DNA of 17,819 bases from Pavlovales sp. CCMP2436 (Eukaryota; Haptophyta; Pavlovophyceae; Pavlovales): the NCBI GenBank assembly GCA_026770615.1, contig MU631487.1:230477-248295 (forward strand). Reading direction: 5' to 3'. Made by a program: the position numbers and the translations under genes. Under the pieces are notes generated by a model. That model had not been told where the DNA came from. It worked only from the letters and a program-made list of their open reading frames with translations, and made no database searches. Shown piece by piece: positions 8,222 through 15,867 of this stretch. Numbering within the stretch: the first letter of the stretch is position 1; each line of letters begins with the position of its first letter.

Positions 8222-9141
8222 GTGCGCGCGGTGCTGCTCGACGGCCTGTACCTGCCGAAGCTCGTGGTCACCAGCAACACCCAGTGTAAGTTCATGGTCT
8301 TCCACGGGGATGACGACGAGAGCCTCGACGATGGCCGGGGGGAGCACGACGAGCTGATCGATACCTCGTGGATTGACCAGACAACCAAGGAGGACGAGCT
8401 GAGCCTGGTGACCGCTTTCAAGAGCACGACTCGGAGCTACGTGCGCAAGTGCACGCAGGACGGGGTCGAGTTTGATCGAGCCTACGTGTGCGCATCAGGA
8501 GGTAGGTGGGTCGACGAGGAGGATGGCGAGCGGAAGTGGCGCTCGGCCGCGCCCCAGGGGTGCCCAAAAGCCCTCCGGAAGAAGCTCGCACAAAAGAACT
8601 ACCTAGACCTAGACATGGTCGGTGCCGTCCCTTGCCTGATGATGACGCTCGCCAGGACTTACGGCCTCGAGGAGACGGTACCACACCTGAAAGAACTCGC
8701 GAAAGACGTGAAGCAGCCCGCCGCACGAGCTGCGAGTCGAGCGGGTGCACGATGTAAGAGGCTAAACGTAGTATCAACATGGTGCTTCACGGCTCACCCT
8801 ACCGGCAATCCGAAGGTGGCTTCCTAAGCGCCCTGCGTGAGGAGTCGCTGCAGATCGCATGAAAGCTTTGGGAGGACCCGCTGTGGCTCGACGTACGTGT
8901 CTTGTGCGACAAGGAGCGACCGCGGTTCCAGCTGCTGAGTAGGGCATGGCAGTCGCTTGAGCACACGGCACTGATGACAGCGTGGGGACTGCTGCAGAAT
9001 GATCGACGCGTAGCCTTCATCTTCGACGGAATGCTCGTCCCTAGGGATCGGGTGAACAACCAGGAGCTACTCGTGCGGCAATTCGAGGCGGCCACTCACG
9101 AACTATGCCCGGAGCTCAAGTGGGCTGTGAAGGAGTGGTAA
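8222..9141 (+). pseudogene. TVpol-like palm-domain polymerase/primase, broken
   Basis: The frame from 8222 reads through a block CPKALRKKLAQKNYLDLDMV (about 8560-8620), followed by a helical stretch and PHLKEL. A second frame from about 8700 has REAARR, EAKRSINMVLHGSPY (about 8758-8802), SLEHTALMTA (about 8956-8985) and FIFDGMLV (about 9019-9042). This order (Asp-x-Asp block, basic helix, NxxLHG, FDG) matches the TVpol/primase-like proteins of virophages, PLVs and related large-virus proteins, which act as replicative polymerase or primase; the match is from memory of the family. Defects: frame change near 8690-8702, TAA 8755-8757 and TGA 8860-8862. No helicase Walker motif follows. The 5' end was probably cut off by the Copia insertion or earlier decay. 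The alternative is a plasmid-type primase. Confidence 0.5.
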
Positions 9142-9190
9142 GCCCTGAGAATAAAAATATTGAGATATTTTATATACAAAAATAAGCCGA
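9142..9190 (+). promoter_or_regulatory. AT-rich intergenic, possible poly(A) or promoter element
   Basis: AATAAAAATATTG at 9150-9162 follows the TAA of the preceding gene by 9 nt, and a further run ATTTTATATAC follows. It resembles the viral upstream motif described at 16649 and 17060, but the spacing to the next reading frame (41 nt to a GTG) is looser. AATAAA could equally be a polyadenylation signal. Confidence 0.35.
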
Positions 9191-9346
9191 GTGTACTACC
9201 CGTCTTCAACGCCTCAGATACTAGAGAAACAACTCGACGAGCTCACAAGACTTGTGCAGCAAATGCGAATTGAGTGGACTGCGGCAGTTCGTTTGATCGA
9301 TGTTCAAAGGACTGCGAGCGAGAGAATTTATAAGCGGCAGTTTTGA
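9191..9346 (+). CDS. small hypothetical protein, no ATG
   Basis: A 51-codon open frame starting GTG TAC TAC and ending TGA. It is hydrophilic, with a heptad-like stretch (LEKQLDELTRLVQQM at about 9221-9265). The GTG could be an eroded ATG, since an AT-rich motif lies upstream. It overlaps the ORF at 9300, and the two could be halves of one frameshifted gene. No family recognised. Confidence 0.3.
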   Translation: MYYPSSTPQILEKQLDELTRLVQQMRIEWTAAVRLIDVQRTASERIYKRQF

Positions 9347-9521
9347 ACACGACAGACATCTTCATTTCAAAGTAAATCGTCATTTCATGGTCTATAAACG
9401 TGGATGGGTATACGATTCGACAGCACACGCCCTGTTGACTAATGGCAGTCGGCTGATAATATTCCCCAAAGAAGAATGCAAAATAGTCGACGCGGAGGAC
9501 AAATGCAGCATTCTTTTCTAA
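9300..9521 (+). CDS. small hypothetical protein (73 aa)
   Basis: ATG-initiated and ending TAA, rich in aromatic and basic residues (HFMVYKRGWVYDS at about 9384-9422). The composition is protein-like and AT-richer than neighbouring genes. No domain is recognised. It may be an intact small viral gene or the C-terminal part of the frame beginning at 9191. A longer open frame on the opposite strand (9243-9752) overlaps it but has low-complexity content and no motif. Confidence 0.35.
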   Translation: MFKGLRAREFISGSFEHDRHLHFKVNRHFMVYKRGWVYDSTAHALLTNGSRLIIFPKEECKIVDAEDKCSILF

Positions 9522-9717
9522 GAGACTTTTGATTTTTTGCTGTGATTTTTTCTCTACGCGAATACTAAAGTGTCTTGCGAGACCTACAAGTGCCTCAAAA
9601 GAGACGAGAAGCACGCTCGGAAGCTCCACGGGATGCCGACCCTGTCCACCGCGGTCCCCACCGCGAGCCCCACCGCGAGCCCCACTCTGTTCCCGGTTGA
9701 TTTCGATTTGTCGCTGT
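9522..9717. other. intergenic stretch with 12-bp tandem repeat
   Basis: A pyrimidine-rich stretch (9522-9556) is followed by an open plus frame without ATG. It holds two perfect copies of a 12-bp unit, CCCCACCGCGAG (9656-9667, 9668-9679), and a partial third. That frame runs on antisense to the end of the lipase gene, so it is probably not a gene to its full length. Confidence 0.4.
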
Positions 9718-10335
9718 TCATCGCAGATTTCCGAGGCTGTGCGATTTCGCAACGTTTGCTAGAAAGCGTATCGGACCAGGTAGAAACCGGTTGGTTTGGT
9801 TGCGCTGATTTACATACGCGAGCGGGGGCTGGCTCGCCGTCCTTCGACCTAGTCTAGACAGCGCTGAGAAAGCATCGAGTTTGGTCCTAACGTCGGTTTG
9901 CCTAGTGCCATTGGGGAGGCGGCTACTAATATCACCGAGACCTGCAGCCTTGTTAAATGTGACGACCTCACCGCCAGAGCCCGAGCGCTCGGCAAGACGC
10001 CCCCCGAGGGAGTGGCCTACGGCATTGGATTTTTTCTGGTATTTCATCTCGGCCACCGCGGTGATCTGTTTAGCTCGTCTCAGCCGCTCCGTCTCTCGGT
10101 TGGCCCCAGCGGCTATGAGCACGTCGTCCACGAGCCAGTCCTTGGCGGTCACCGAGCCTCTGTGGGCGATCATTGGTTGACCAGTTCTGTTGTCGATGAA
10201 GACCGTCGTGTTGTCCTGCGAGAGCTGCGCGTCTAGGGTGTACCCAAGTCTCTAACCGTATAAGGCTGCCTGGTCCAGTGGAAGATATGAGGCGCGCGCG
10301 AGCTCTACGGCGTTGCTCTTGAATTGGTTCGACAT
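9718..10335 (-). pseudogene. lipase-like alpha/beta hydrolase (one in-frame TAG)
   Basis: Probable class 3-type lipase, hydrolysing ester bonds of lipids. Read from ATG 10335 (an AT-rich promoter-like tract lies just upstream), it is 205 codons long. The nucleophile elbow GHSLGG puts Ser at residue 109. TDVRTKLDAFSALS supplies Asp 154, and SHSLGNL near the C-terminus supplies His 199, so the whole Ser-Asp-His triad is present. The block IAHRGSVTAKDW (residues 56-67) is typical of these lipases. The only defect seen is TAG at codon 28 (10252-10254); the frame is otherwise open to TGA 9718-9720. Re-initiation at Met 55 would leave all catalytic residues. In a virus it could act on host membranes during entry or exit, which is inference. 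Confidence 0.75.
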
Positions 10336-10400
10336 GTGGTGCCTATAGCATTTTTTATTCTTCTTTTTTTTACTTCTTTTTTTATATATTATAGTCAACG
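10336..10400 (-). promoter_or_regulatory. AT-rich promoter-like region of the lipase gene
   Basis: On the minus strand TATAATATATAAAAAAAG is followed by purine-rich sequence and GAATAAAAAATGC (10348-10360), about 25 nt before ATG 10335. This is the same kind of A-rich element, at similar distance, as at 13116, 14484, 15276, 16649 and 17060. Confidence 0.5.
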
Positions 10401-10457
10401 TCGAACTCTGTATAGACACGTTTTGTGCAAGCACGCATTGGCCAAGTGAATTAAAAA

Positions 10458-11894
10458 TTACAACACTGAAGAAAAATTAGTTGTAAAACCCTCAACGCCG
10501 GAGGGACCTTCTGCGCGACAGACCACGTTGAATCTGGTTGTTTTTCTCGAGAGAGCCGTCCAATTAGCGAAGGCGCTATTTGCTCTATTTGTTAAACTGA
10601 CGATGTATAGAGTGTCGGGCATAGGCATTGTAAATGTAAAAACACCGTTGTTAACTGGTTTAAGTTTGTTCATGGTCTTTGGTATTAGGCTTGTTTCTAC
10701 AACGCTAATTCTAGATGTGTCAGTATTAACAATCGACCTTGTAAGATCTGATTGCTCAACCAGGTCAAATAAATCACCGTCAGAATTTTTAACCATTATG
10801 CCACCTGGAAAATACGATGTTCTGTCTAAATCAGCGGTAGCCGCTTTAAATTAAAAGAGCCCACACTCAGACTCCCTTCGGAATTCGCCAACACGGCCAG
10901 GCGCGAGATGGGGTATATGACTCCCGAGTAGGCCCCATTCACCAAAATGCCACCGCATATTCGTAATACCGGAGTGTATATTTGGCTGTAGATCGCGTTG
11001 TCGCTCCCCGATTCTTTGACGTCTTTAACTACTTCAATTTTACCAGCGAAAAATGACAAACTGGCGCTACTATTAATTAGCAAGGTAAATTTTTGAGCGG
11101 GGTTTGCCGGGTACTGGTTGTACTGCTCGTCGAGAAACCGGACAATGTCGTACTTTAATACTCACCTTTTGGTCCGCTGAGACCCTGTAATCATGAGCTC
11201 TACTGCTATGCGATTTTGAGCGTCCACGACGTCGCCTCCCCTGAAATAAGCACACGCGCGCACGTAGGGAAGGGGGTTACCTCCATAATTTCAACCCAAA
11301 AATTGTTAGCCACAGCGTTTTGAAGTAGACCAAGCCGGTACTTTCCAAAATTATCGTCATAGTTACGACCTACCTCGTAATAAACGCCGCCCGCAAAGCT
11401 CCCAAAATCCGAATTAGGAACAAAAATATCTGAAATTTGCCCGATGGAATGTCAAATGAGAGCCCCGCGTGGCCAAATGAATAATTACCCCCACCATCAG
11501 GATCGGGCTCTACCGCACTCATCACCGCCTCTCATTTCGCGACTATAACCAGCGGAGTGTCGAGAGACGAACAAGCGAAAACGCGCCTCCCGTTAAACCC
11601 AGGCATGCGCTTGAAAATAGTCACGCTGAACTGCACCGCACCTACCGCAGTCGTGGGCGCGATTTGATTAATTGTGTACGTTGATTTTTGGGGTCTGTGG
11701 AAACTCGTGCTCTAGTTTCTGCGAGTCGCCAAGCACACATATACAACCGGCTTCGAGCGGCCTGTTCACCGAGTAGCTATACTGAACACCTACAGACTCA
11801 TTGCCTGCACTAGATAGAGCGACCGGGAGCTCGGCCTGAGCTACGTATTTCAACTCCCCGGTGTAACTTGCACTTTACCCCCAACGGACAGCAT
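10458..11894 (-). pseudogene. large viral protein of unknown function, possibly structural
   Basis: A succession of minus-strand frames reads as one protein of about 470 residues ending TAA 10458-10460. Segments run from about 11863 to 11668, about 11665 to 11450, about 11440 to 10850 and 10850 to 10458. Frame changes lie near 11865, 11668, 11445 and 10850, with TGA at 11532-11534 and 11162-11164. ATG 11894 is the best start but needs a frameshift to join. The residues are rich in Thr, Ser, Val, Asn and Gly in alternating patterns (GVFTFTMPMP, SASLSFFAGK), as in beta-sandwich capsid, spike or fibre proteins. I could not match it to a family. It is as long as a capsid or attachment protein and sits with other virion genes, so a structural role is plausible but unproven. 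Confidence 0.55.
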
Positions 11895-12003
11895 CGCTCA
11901 GTATGAGCCCGTATCCCCAACGGCCATACCACCTATACAGCAAGAGCCCATACCCCCAACGGACACCAGTGCACTGACCACCCCTGCCAAACGAAGATGC
12001 CTG
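11895..12003. other. divergent intergenic stretch
   Basis: It lies between the minus-strand gene above and the plus-strand ORF at 12004. The plus frame is open through it without an ATG and encodes a Pro/Thr-rich, twice-repeated EPxxPT-like pattern, so the plus gene may begin upstream of 12004. No clear AT-rich promoter motif is present. Confidence 0.35.
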
Positions 12004-12597
12004 ATGCGCAACCAACCTACGAATAATGAAGATTCATTAACAGGTGTAAACCCGACCATACCCTCCATGCAGCCGAAGCCCACCCTCAGGCCCAACCGAG
12101 GCCAGCAACGCTTACGTACATCAAACGTGGAAAAAAGCAACAAGAGACCGTCTCGAACCAAAACCTCATTACTACCAGGAGCAGCCAGTCCCACCGAACC
12201 CAAAACAGGACCAGCCAGTCCCGCCATAAACCACGAATCCACAGCCGGCCTGTCACGCATGCACGCACTGAATCATGACAAGTCCGTCATATTCATGCAC
12301 CACTCACGCACACTGCGCTCAGCAATCAAACAGGCCCTTGAAACCGGCTAGTCATCCACGCTGTCACACCACTCGGGCGACAAAAAACCTAAAACCAAAC
12401 ATGAGCCAGCAAGCTCAAATAAGTCTTCAAAGCGCAAACATGAGCCAGCAAGCCCGCCACTCCCGCAACCGAAAGTCCTGCGCCCGAGGCCCACCTCCGT
12501 CAAGGGGTGGGATAGAATGGGCCGGCAAATAAGCCGCGTATATTTGTGGGTTTTGCCCCCCCAGGGCAAAAATCTCAACATATGCGAGTCAGGCTAG
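12004..12597 (+). CDS. basic proline-rich hypothetical protein with in-frame TAG
   Basis: Opens at ATG 12004, meets TAG at 12349-12351 after 115 codons, and continues in the same frame with similar Lys/Pro/Ser-rich composition to a second TAG at 12595-12597. A KHEPAS block occurs before and after KSSKR (12397-12414 and 12436-12453), resembling a basic nuclear-localisation or DNA-binding tail. The bias (Pro, Lys, Arg, Thr; few hydrophobics) suggests a disordered DNA-binding or core protein. No family is recognised. An open minus-strand frame (11898-12260) is its shadow. Whether this is viral or host DNA is not known. Confidence 0.35.
12397..12453 (+). repeat. 18-bp direct repeat in the basic ORF
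   Basis: AAACATGAGCCAGCAAGC occurs perfectly at 12397-12414 and 12436-12453. The 39-nt period keeps the reading frame, repeating the peptide KHEPAS. Confidence 0.9.
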
Positions 12598-12877
12598 TCA
12601 GGAGGTAATGTTTGGGATGCGCGAAGGTGGGCCGCACTCGCAGACGGTGCTGCATTTTCAGACGACGCGAGGGAGAGCAGTGGAGGTCGGTCAGCGCGCC
12701 AGTCGAGAGTCGTCAGTCGTCGATCGTCGTGTGGCTGAACTGATCAGCGGTGGGGACGGTATCCGTGTGCTCGGGGTGGATCCCTGGATCTGAGTGTTTT
12801 TTTCAACCCTTAAATCCAGTGATATCTTCCTGGGGACGGATGTTTAACTAGAAACTTACACACTTTCAAAGGGAAGC
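12598..12877. other. no gene supported
   Basis: A 61-codon plus-strand frame (12608-12793) is the only open stretch and has no recognisable feature. A T7 run lies at about 12797-12803. I see no RNA gene or repeat. Confidence 0.4.
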
Positions 12878-13087
12878 TCAAGCTTGGTCGGACCGTAATC
12901 TGCCGGTATGATTTAAAAAAAAATTGGTTGCCCTTCTGAGCTGGTTTTGTGGCGTCTCGCTCGCAGAGAAACTTAAGAGAGTCTGCACGCGGCTGTATGG
13001 AGTTACTGGCAGTTGATCGAGCTCCATAATGTCAGAAAAAGTGGGAACTGCTGCTCCAGCGATCACCGCACCTAGTACGCTCGACAT
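12878..13087 (-). CDS. small hypothetical protein behind a viral-type promoter motif
   Basis: 69 codons from ATG 13087, with a hydrophobic Ala/Gly/Val N-terminus (residues 4-14) followed by a polar body. An A-rich motif AAAAATAAAAATGTAC lies 29 nt upstream of the ATG, the same arrangement as upstream of other viral genes, which supports both the start and viral origin. The frame passes a run of nine T/A bases near 12914-12922, a likely slippage site. A different frame stays open past it, so the native C-terminus may differ. Function unknown; a small membrane-associated virion protein is one possibility. Confidence 0.5.
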   Translation of the reverse strand: MSSVLGAVIAGAAVPTFSDIMELDQLPVTPYSRVQTLLSFSASETPQNQLRRATNFFLNHTGRLRSDQA

Positions 13088-13100
13088 TGTAATAACTGGG

Positions 13101-13116
13101 GTACATTTTTATTTTT
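13101..13116 (-). promoter_or_regulatory. A-rich upstream motif
   Basis: AAAAATAAAAATGTAC on the minus strand, starting 29 nt before ATG 13087. Its core is shared with 17060-17072. Confidence 0.5.
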
Positions 13117-13137
13117 ATCTCTATTTTCATTCTTATT

Positions 13138-14453
13138 TCAATTTCGACCTTTAGGCACCTCGGCTTTATGCATACCGAAGACAAGGCTGATGACTGCCCG
13201 AGCTTGGAGAGACTGCAGGTCGTCTCCAAAGCGATCTCTGATCGGCCCCAATAGGAGTGCGTATGTTATGAGCCGCTGCCTCTGAGAAGCCCTCTCGGCA
13301 TCGTGTTTAGCCGGCAGCCTCCGCAGGTCCGACATTTCCCACATCATTTGGAACTGGGCCGAGCCGCTCGACCTCCCCCTGTCGCTTTATGATAGGAGTG
13401 ATATTGACGCCGCCCGTCTTGCGCGAAGGAGAATCAAACCCGACCTCGCGACGCGTTGTAACTGCCTGAACGACCGGCTCGGCCCGGATAGACGATGAGA
13501 ACTGAAAAATTGGCGAACCCGGCACTGGTAGTGGCGTGGGCGGGGTAAAGGTTATGAGGGGCTGGGTAGACGAGGGTGGCGTCATGGTGATGCGTGGCGC
13601 CTGGGTGGCGCCTGGGACGTCTGAGACGGCTGTGGCGCCTGTGGCGTTTGGGGCGATCGGACGAAACCAGGGGGGAGAGCTGGATCTGAGAAGAGCTGGC
13701 CTGCCGGCGGCCGCATCGGGCCTCCATACAGGGCTGGCGTGCTTTGAAAAGGACCTAGGCCAATCGTAGGAGCCGACCGGAACCGGAATGATGTGCCTTG
13801 GCGAGTCATCCATGGTACGAGTGCGAGCGATGGAGGAGCAGCCACAGGAGCAGGCACAGGAGGCGCTTGCGTGGGTACGAACGGGGGCGGGGGGAGGTAT
13901 GCTGGCGGCACCTGGGCACCCGACGAGGGTATTGAGATCTGGCCCATCGGCGAGTCAATTCGATCGTAGAGCTTCGTCCCGGGCTCGCCTGCCACTGCAC
14001 CCCGAGGCTGCTGAAATGGCGATCGCATATCGTTGAATGGGCGTAGGCGCTGCGGGATTATCGATCGCATATCGTTGATTGGGCGTAGGCACTGCGGGAT
14101 TATCGTGCGGTTTAGTAGCGGTGTGCCTTCCGAGTCAGGTAGGGTGTCGGTGAATAGCGTGGATTTGAACGCCGTGCTTATCGATTCGGGAGTGCGCTCC
14201 TTGCGGTCCACGTATACTCGGGGTGTGCGCTCGATTATAACTGGACGCCTTGTGTAGACGAGGAGCTCGCTGAGCGCGTGGTGGTGCACCCCTGTCATGT
14301 ACACCGCTCGTCCGTTCTTGCCTCTACCAAAAATCGGGTGCATCGCTCCGTCGTAGGGTGAACCGTTAGTAGCCAGTTTGTCACTCGAATTCGTGGGTCA
14401 GTATCCTGGAAGTCCATGAGACGGTCTTGGTTTAACGAGTCGACTGCTGTCAT
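13138..14453 (-). pseudogene. proline-rich viral protein of unknown function, frameshifted
   Basis: Read from ATG 14453, which has the AAAATAAATATC motif 31 nt upstream. The frame changes near 14370, then runs 14343-13582 and changes again near 13620 and 13350, ending TGA 13138-13140. In order it shows a globular N-terminal part with GRGKNGRAVYMTG (about 14290-14330), a 14-residue tandem repeat (14021-14104), a low-complexity Pro/Ala/Gln region with PPAYLPPPPF (about 13870-13900), and a helical C-terminus with LLGPIRDRFGDDLQ (about 13205-13250). The length is about 430 codons. I recognise no family; the layout of a globular head, disordered linker and helical tail suits a virion assembly or scaffold protein, but that is inference. 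Confidence 0.6.
14021..14104 (-). repeat. 42-bp in-frame tandem duplication
   Basis: 14021-14062 and 14063-14104 match at 40 of 42 positions and encode two tandem copies of a 14-residue unit ending RPxNDMRS in the proline-rich protein. Confidence 0.93.
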
Positions 14454-14471
14454 CTTTGCTGTGCCAGTGCA

Positions 14472-14484
14472 CGATATTTATTTT
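14472..14484 (-). promoter_or_regulatory. A-rich upstream motif containing the ATPase stop codon
   Basis: AAAATAAATATCG on the minus strand begins 31 nt before ATG 14453. It is identical over 12 bases to 16649-16660. The TAA inside it is the stop codon of the packaging ATPase. Confidence 0.6.
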
Positions 14485-15248
14485 GCTCTATGCGTTAGCT
14501 TTGCGAATCGGTTGTATATCATGGCGTTATTGGCATCTAGGTACATGAACTGGTGGCTGTCACCGCCGGGTTTGAACACGTGATTGTAGAGCGCTGAGAA
14601 CTCATGCTTGTCTCTAGGAACCAGCTCCCCTCTGACCGACTCGAGCTCCCGTAGATTGCTTACTCAAAACAAAAATAGGACCAATATGAGCTTTCTGATG
14701 GTCAACGGAAAGTTTGTGTTATGACCCACACGCTCACTCGCAAGTGCCGCCTGTTGCAAATCAACTTCTCGAGCGACTGCCTGAGTGCATTGTCCTTCAG
14801 CGAGGCTATAAAATCGTCGATGATTATCAGGCTATTTTTGCTTTTTCTTAGAAGCCGCTTCGAGCTTGGTAATGAGCCGCTCGAGTGGTTCCTTTGACAA
14901 TTCGTGGTAGACCTTGTCGTGTCCCGCGAAAGGAGAGTATGCCATGCTTGCAAAGCTCGTGAGCGGCACGAAGAGATGGACGGCATCAAACACGCCAGCG
15001 TACACGCTAGGTGATGTCTGCGTAAGGAGAGCAGTGCTCAGCCTTGTTTTACCCGATCTAGGAGGTCCGATGAAGCATCCAAACATGTGCTGGTCGGGCA
15101 GCGGTTTTGGTATGTTTCCGAGGGGGGAGTCCACACTGAATCGTGGGATGGTCAGCCGGATCTCGTTCGCTTCTTCGAGCACCCGGTCTGTGGAGGCATC
15201 GTCGGCCACCTTCTCTATCGTCTTCTCAGTCGTCGTCTCAGTCGACAT
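14478..15248 (-). pseudogene. A32/FtsK-HerA-type genome-packaging ATPase, frameshifted
   Basis: The motor that drives viral DNA into the capsid, a hallmark of Polinton-like viruses and other DJR-capsid viruses. Read from ATG 15248, it has Walker A GPPRSGKT at residues 61-68 (about 15068-15045) and Walker B LIIIDDF at about 14828-14808. A sensor-like SVWVITQTF block lies near 14730-14705, followed by LTIRKLI and a C-terminal helix ending TAA 14478-14480. The total of 257 codons fits the family's roughly 250. Defects are a frame change in an A-rich run near 14836-14853, another near 14706, and TGA at 14664-14666. The gene lies just downstream of the 15733 ORF and upstream of the proline-rich gene on the same strand. 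Confidence 0.88.
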
Positions 15249-15262
15249 GCCAATACGATTAC

Positions 15263-15277
15263 CGGTTATTATTTTTA
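15263..15277 (-). promoter_or_regulatory. A-rich upstream motif of the ATPase gene
   Basis: TAAAAATAATAACC on the minus strand lies about 28 nt before ATG 15248. Its first three bases are the stop codon of the preceding gene. Confidence 0.45.
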
Positions 15278-15733
15278 GACATAGCGAATCGAAGGTCGAA
15301 CTGGCACCTGGTACCTCAATACGGACGGTGCTGCCTGTACGGGCGGTGCGGACGGTGTTGGTGGTGTTGGCGCATAGGCCTCCTTAGACTCGACTGGGGC
15401 CTCCATCGTCTGTTGCAGCGGTACAGCAGCAAACCCGTATTTGTGCGCGAGCCTTACTGCGAGCTCGTACTCTGCAATCGACTACTTTATGCGTTTGGCA
15501 TCGAGGGCAGCTGCCACGCGGACCTCCTTTGCCTCGGCCAAGATTTGCACGCGCCGCTTGTTTGCAGCCAGGTAGTTCATGCGCTGCTTCTCCGATACCG
15601 GACGCTTGGCTTTTGGCTCGGGAACAGCCGGCGTTGGCTCCTGGACCGGCGGGAGACTCCTCGGGGTGACCCCCATCGGCGCGACTGTTACCGTCGCCGC
15701 CTCCTCAATTACATTCTCGCTCGCAAGAGTCAT
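15275..15733 (-). pseudogene. small basic coiled-coil/proline-rich protein with in-frame TAG
   Basis: From ATG 15733, 83 codons precede TAG 15482-15484. The same frame then stays open for 68 more codons to TAA 15275-15277 with clearly protein-like content. N-terminal half: Val/Pro-rich (PVQEPTPAVPEPKAKRP), then a basic helix with alternating charges (AANKRRVQILAEAKEVR at about 15575-15525). After the TAG: SIAEYELAVRLAHKYGF and a Pro/Ala tail. Function unknown. The continuity argues for a single-base nonsense change, or a readable TAG, in an otherwise intact gene. An upstream in-frame extension is not open, but another ATG (15767) has a promoter-like TTATATCTC 30 nt before it. Confidence 0.55.
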
Positions 15734-15786
15734 TTTTCGTTAGCGATGATGACGATGCTTTCTCCATGATACGATGAGCAGCTTTT

Positions 15787-15816
15787 GAGATATAAGGATC
15801 ATAGATTTTTTTTTTT
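15787..15816 (-). promoter_or_regulatory. AT-rich leader with TCTA and TTATATCTC
   Basis: On the minus strand an A11 run followed by TCTA (15802-15816) precedes TTATATCTC (about 15787-15795). The latter lies about 30 nt before ATG 15767 and 54-62 nt before ATG 15733. With 15836-15847 on the other strand it forms a compact divergent promoter region. Confidence 0.4.
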
Positions 15817-15835
15817 CATCGTCACCACCAGAGGC

Positions 15836-15847
15836 AAAATAAATCTA
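15836..15847 (+). promoter_or_regulatory. A-rich upstream motif of the penton gene
   Basis: AAAATAAATCTA starts 32 nt before ATG 15868. It matches the motifs at 16649 and 17060, with a TCTA ending. The gene on the left is on the opposite strand, so here AATAAA cannot be that gene's poly(A) signal. Confidence 0.6.
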
Positions 15848-15867
15848 GCGCCATCTGTCTCAATCTC

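Noticed and set aside
8222..9141. Superfamily 3 or D5 helicase
   Set aside because: No Walker A or B motif is visible in either frame; only the polymerase/primase-like blocks are present.
9150..9162. AATAAA elements as poly(A) signals only
   Set aside because: Possible at 9150, 16651 and 17061. At 15836 no plus-strand gene ends upstream, and spacing to the next ATG is constant, so a promoter role is favoured.
9656..9679. CRISPR-like repeats
   Set aside because: Only two contiguous 12-bp copies without spacers; a simple tandem repeat.
9243..9752. 169-codon minus-strand open frame
   Set aside because: It overlaps the end of the lipase gene and has a repeat-derived Gly/Arg stretch and no recognisable domain.
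11155..11170. Splice donor GGTGAGTAT on the minus strand in the large gene
   Set aside because: Reading continues in the same frame right across it with protein-like content, so there is no evidence for an intron.
11898..12260. 120-codon minus-strand open frame
   Set aside because: It is complementary to the more protein-like basic plus-strand ORF and consists of Gly/Val/Leu shadow sequence.
13536..14257. Plus-strand open frames over the proline-rich gene
   Set aside because: Antisense shadows of the minus-strand gene, without motifs or a promoter element.
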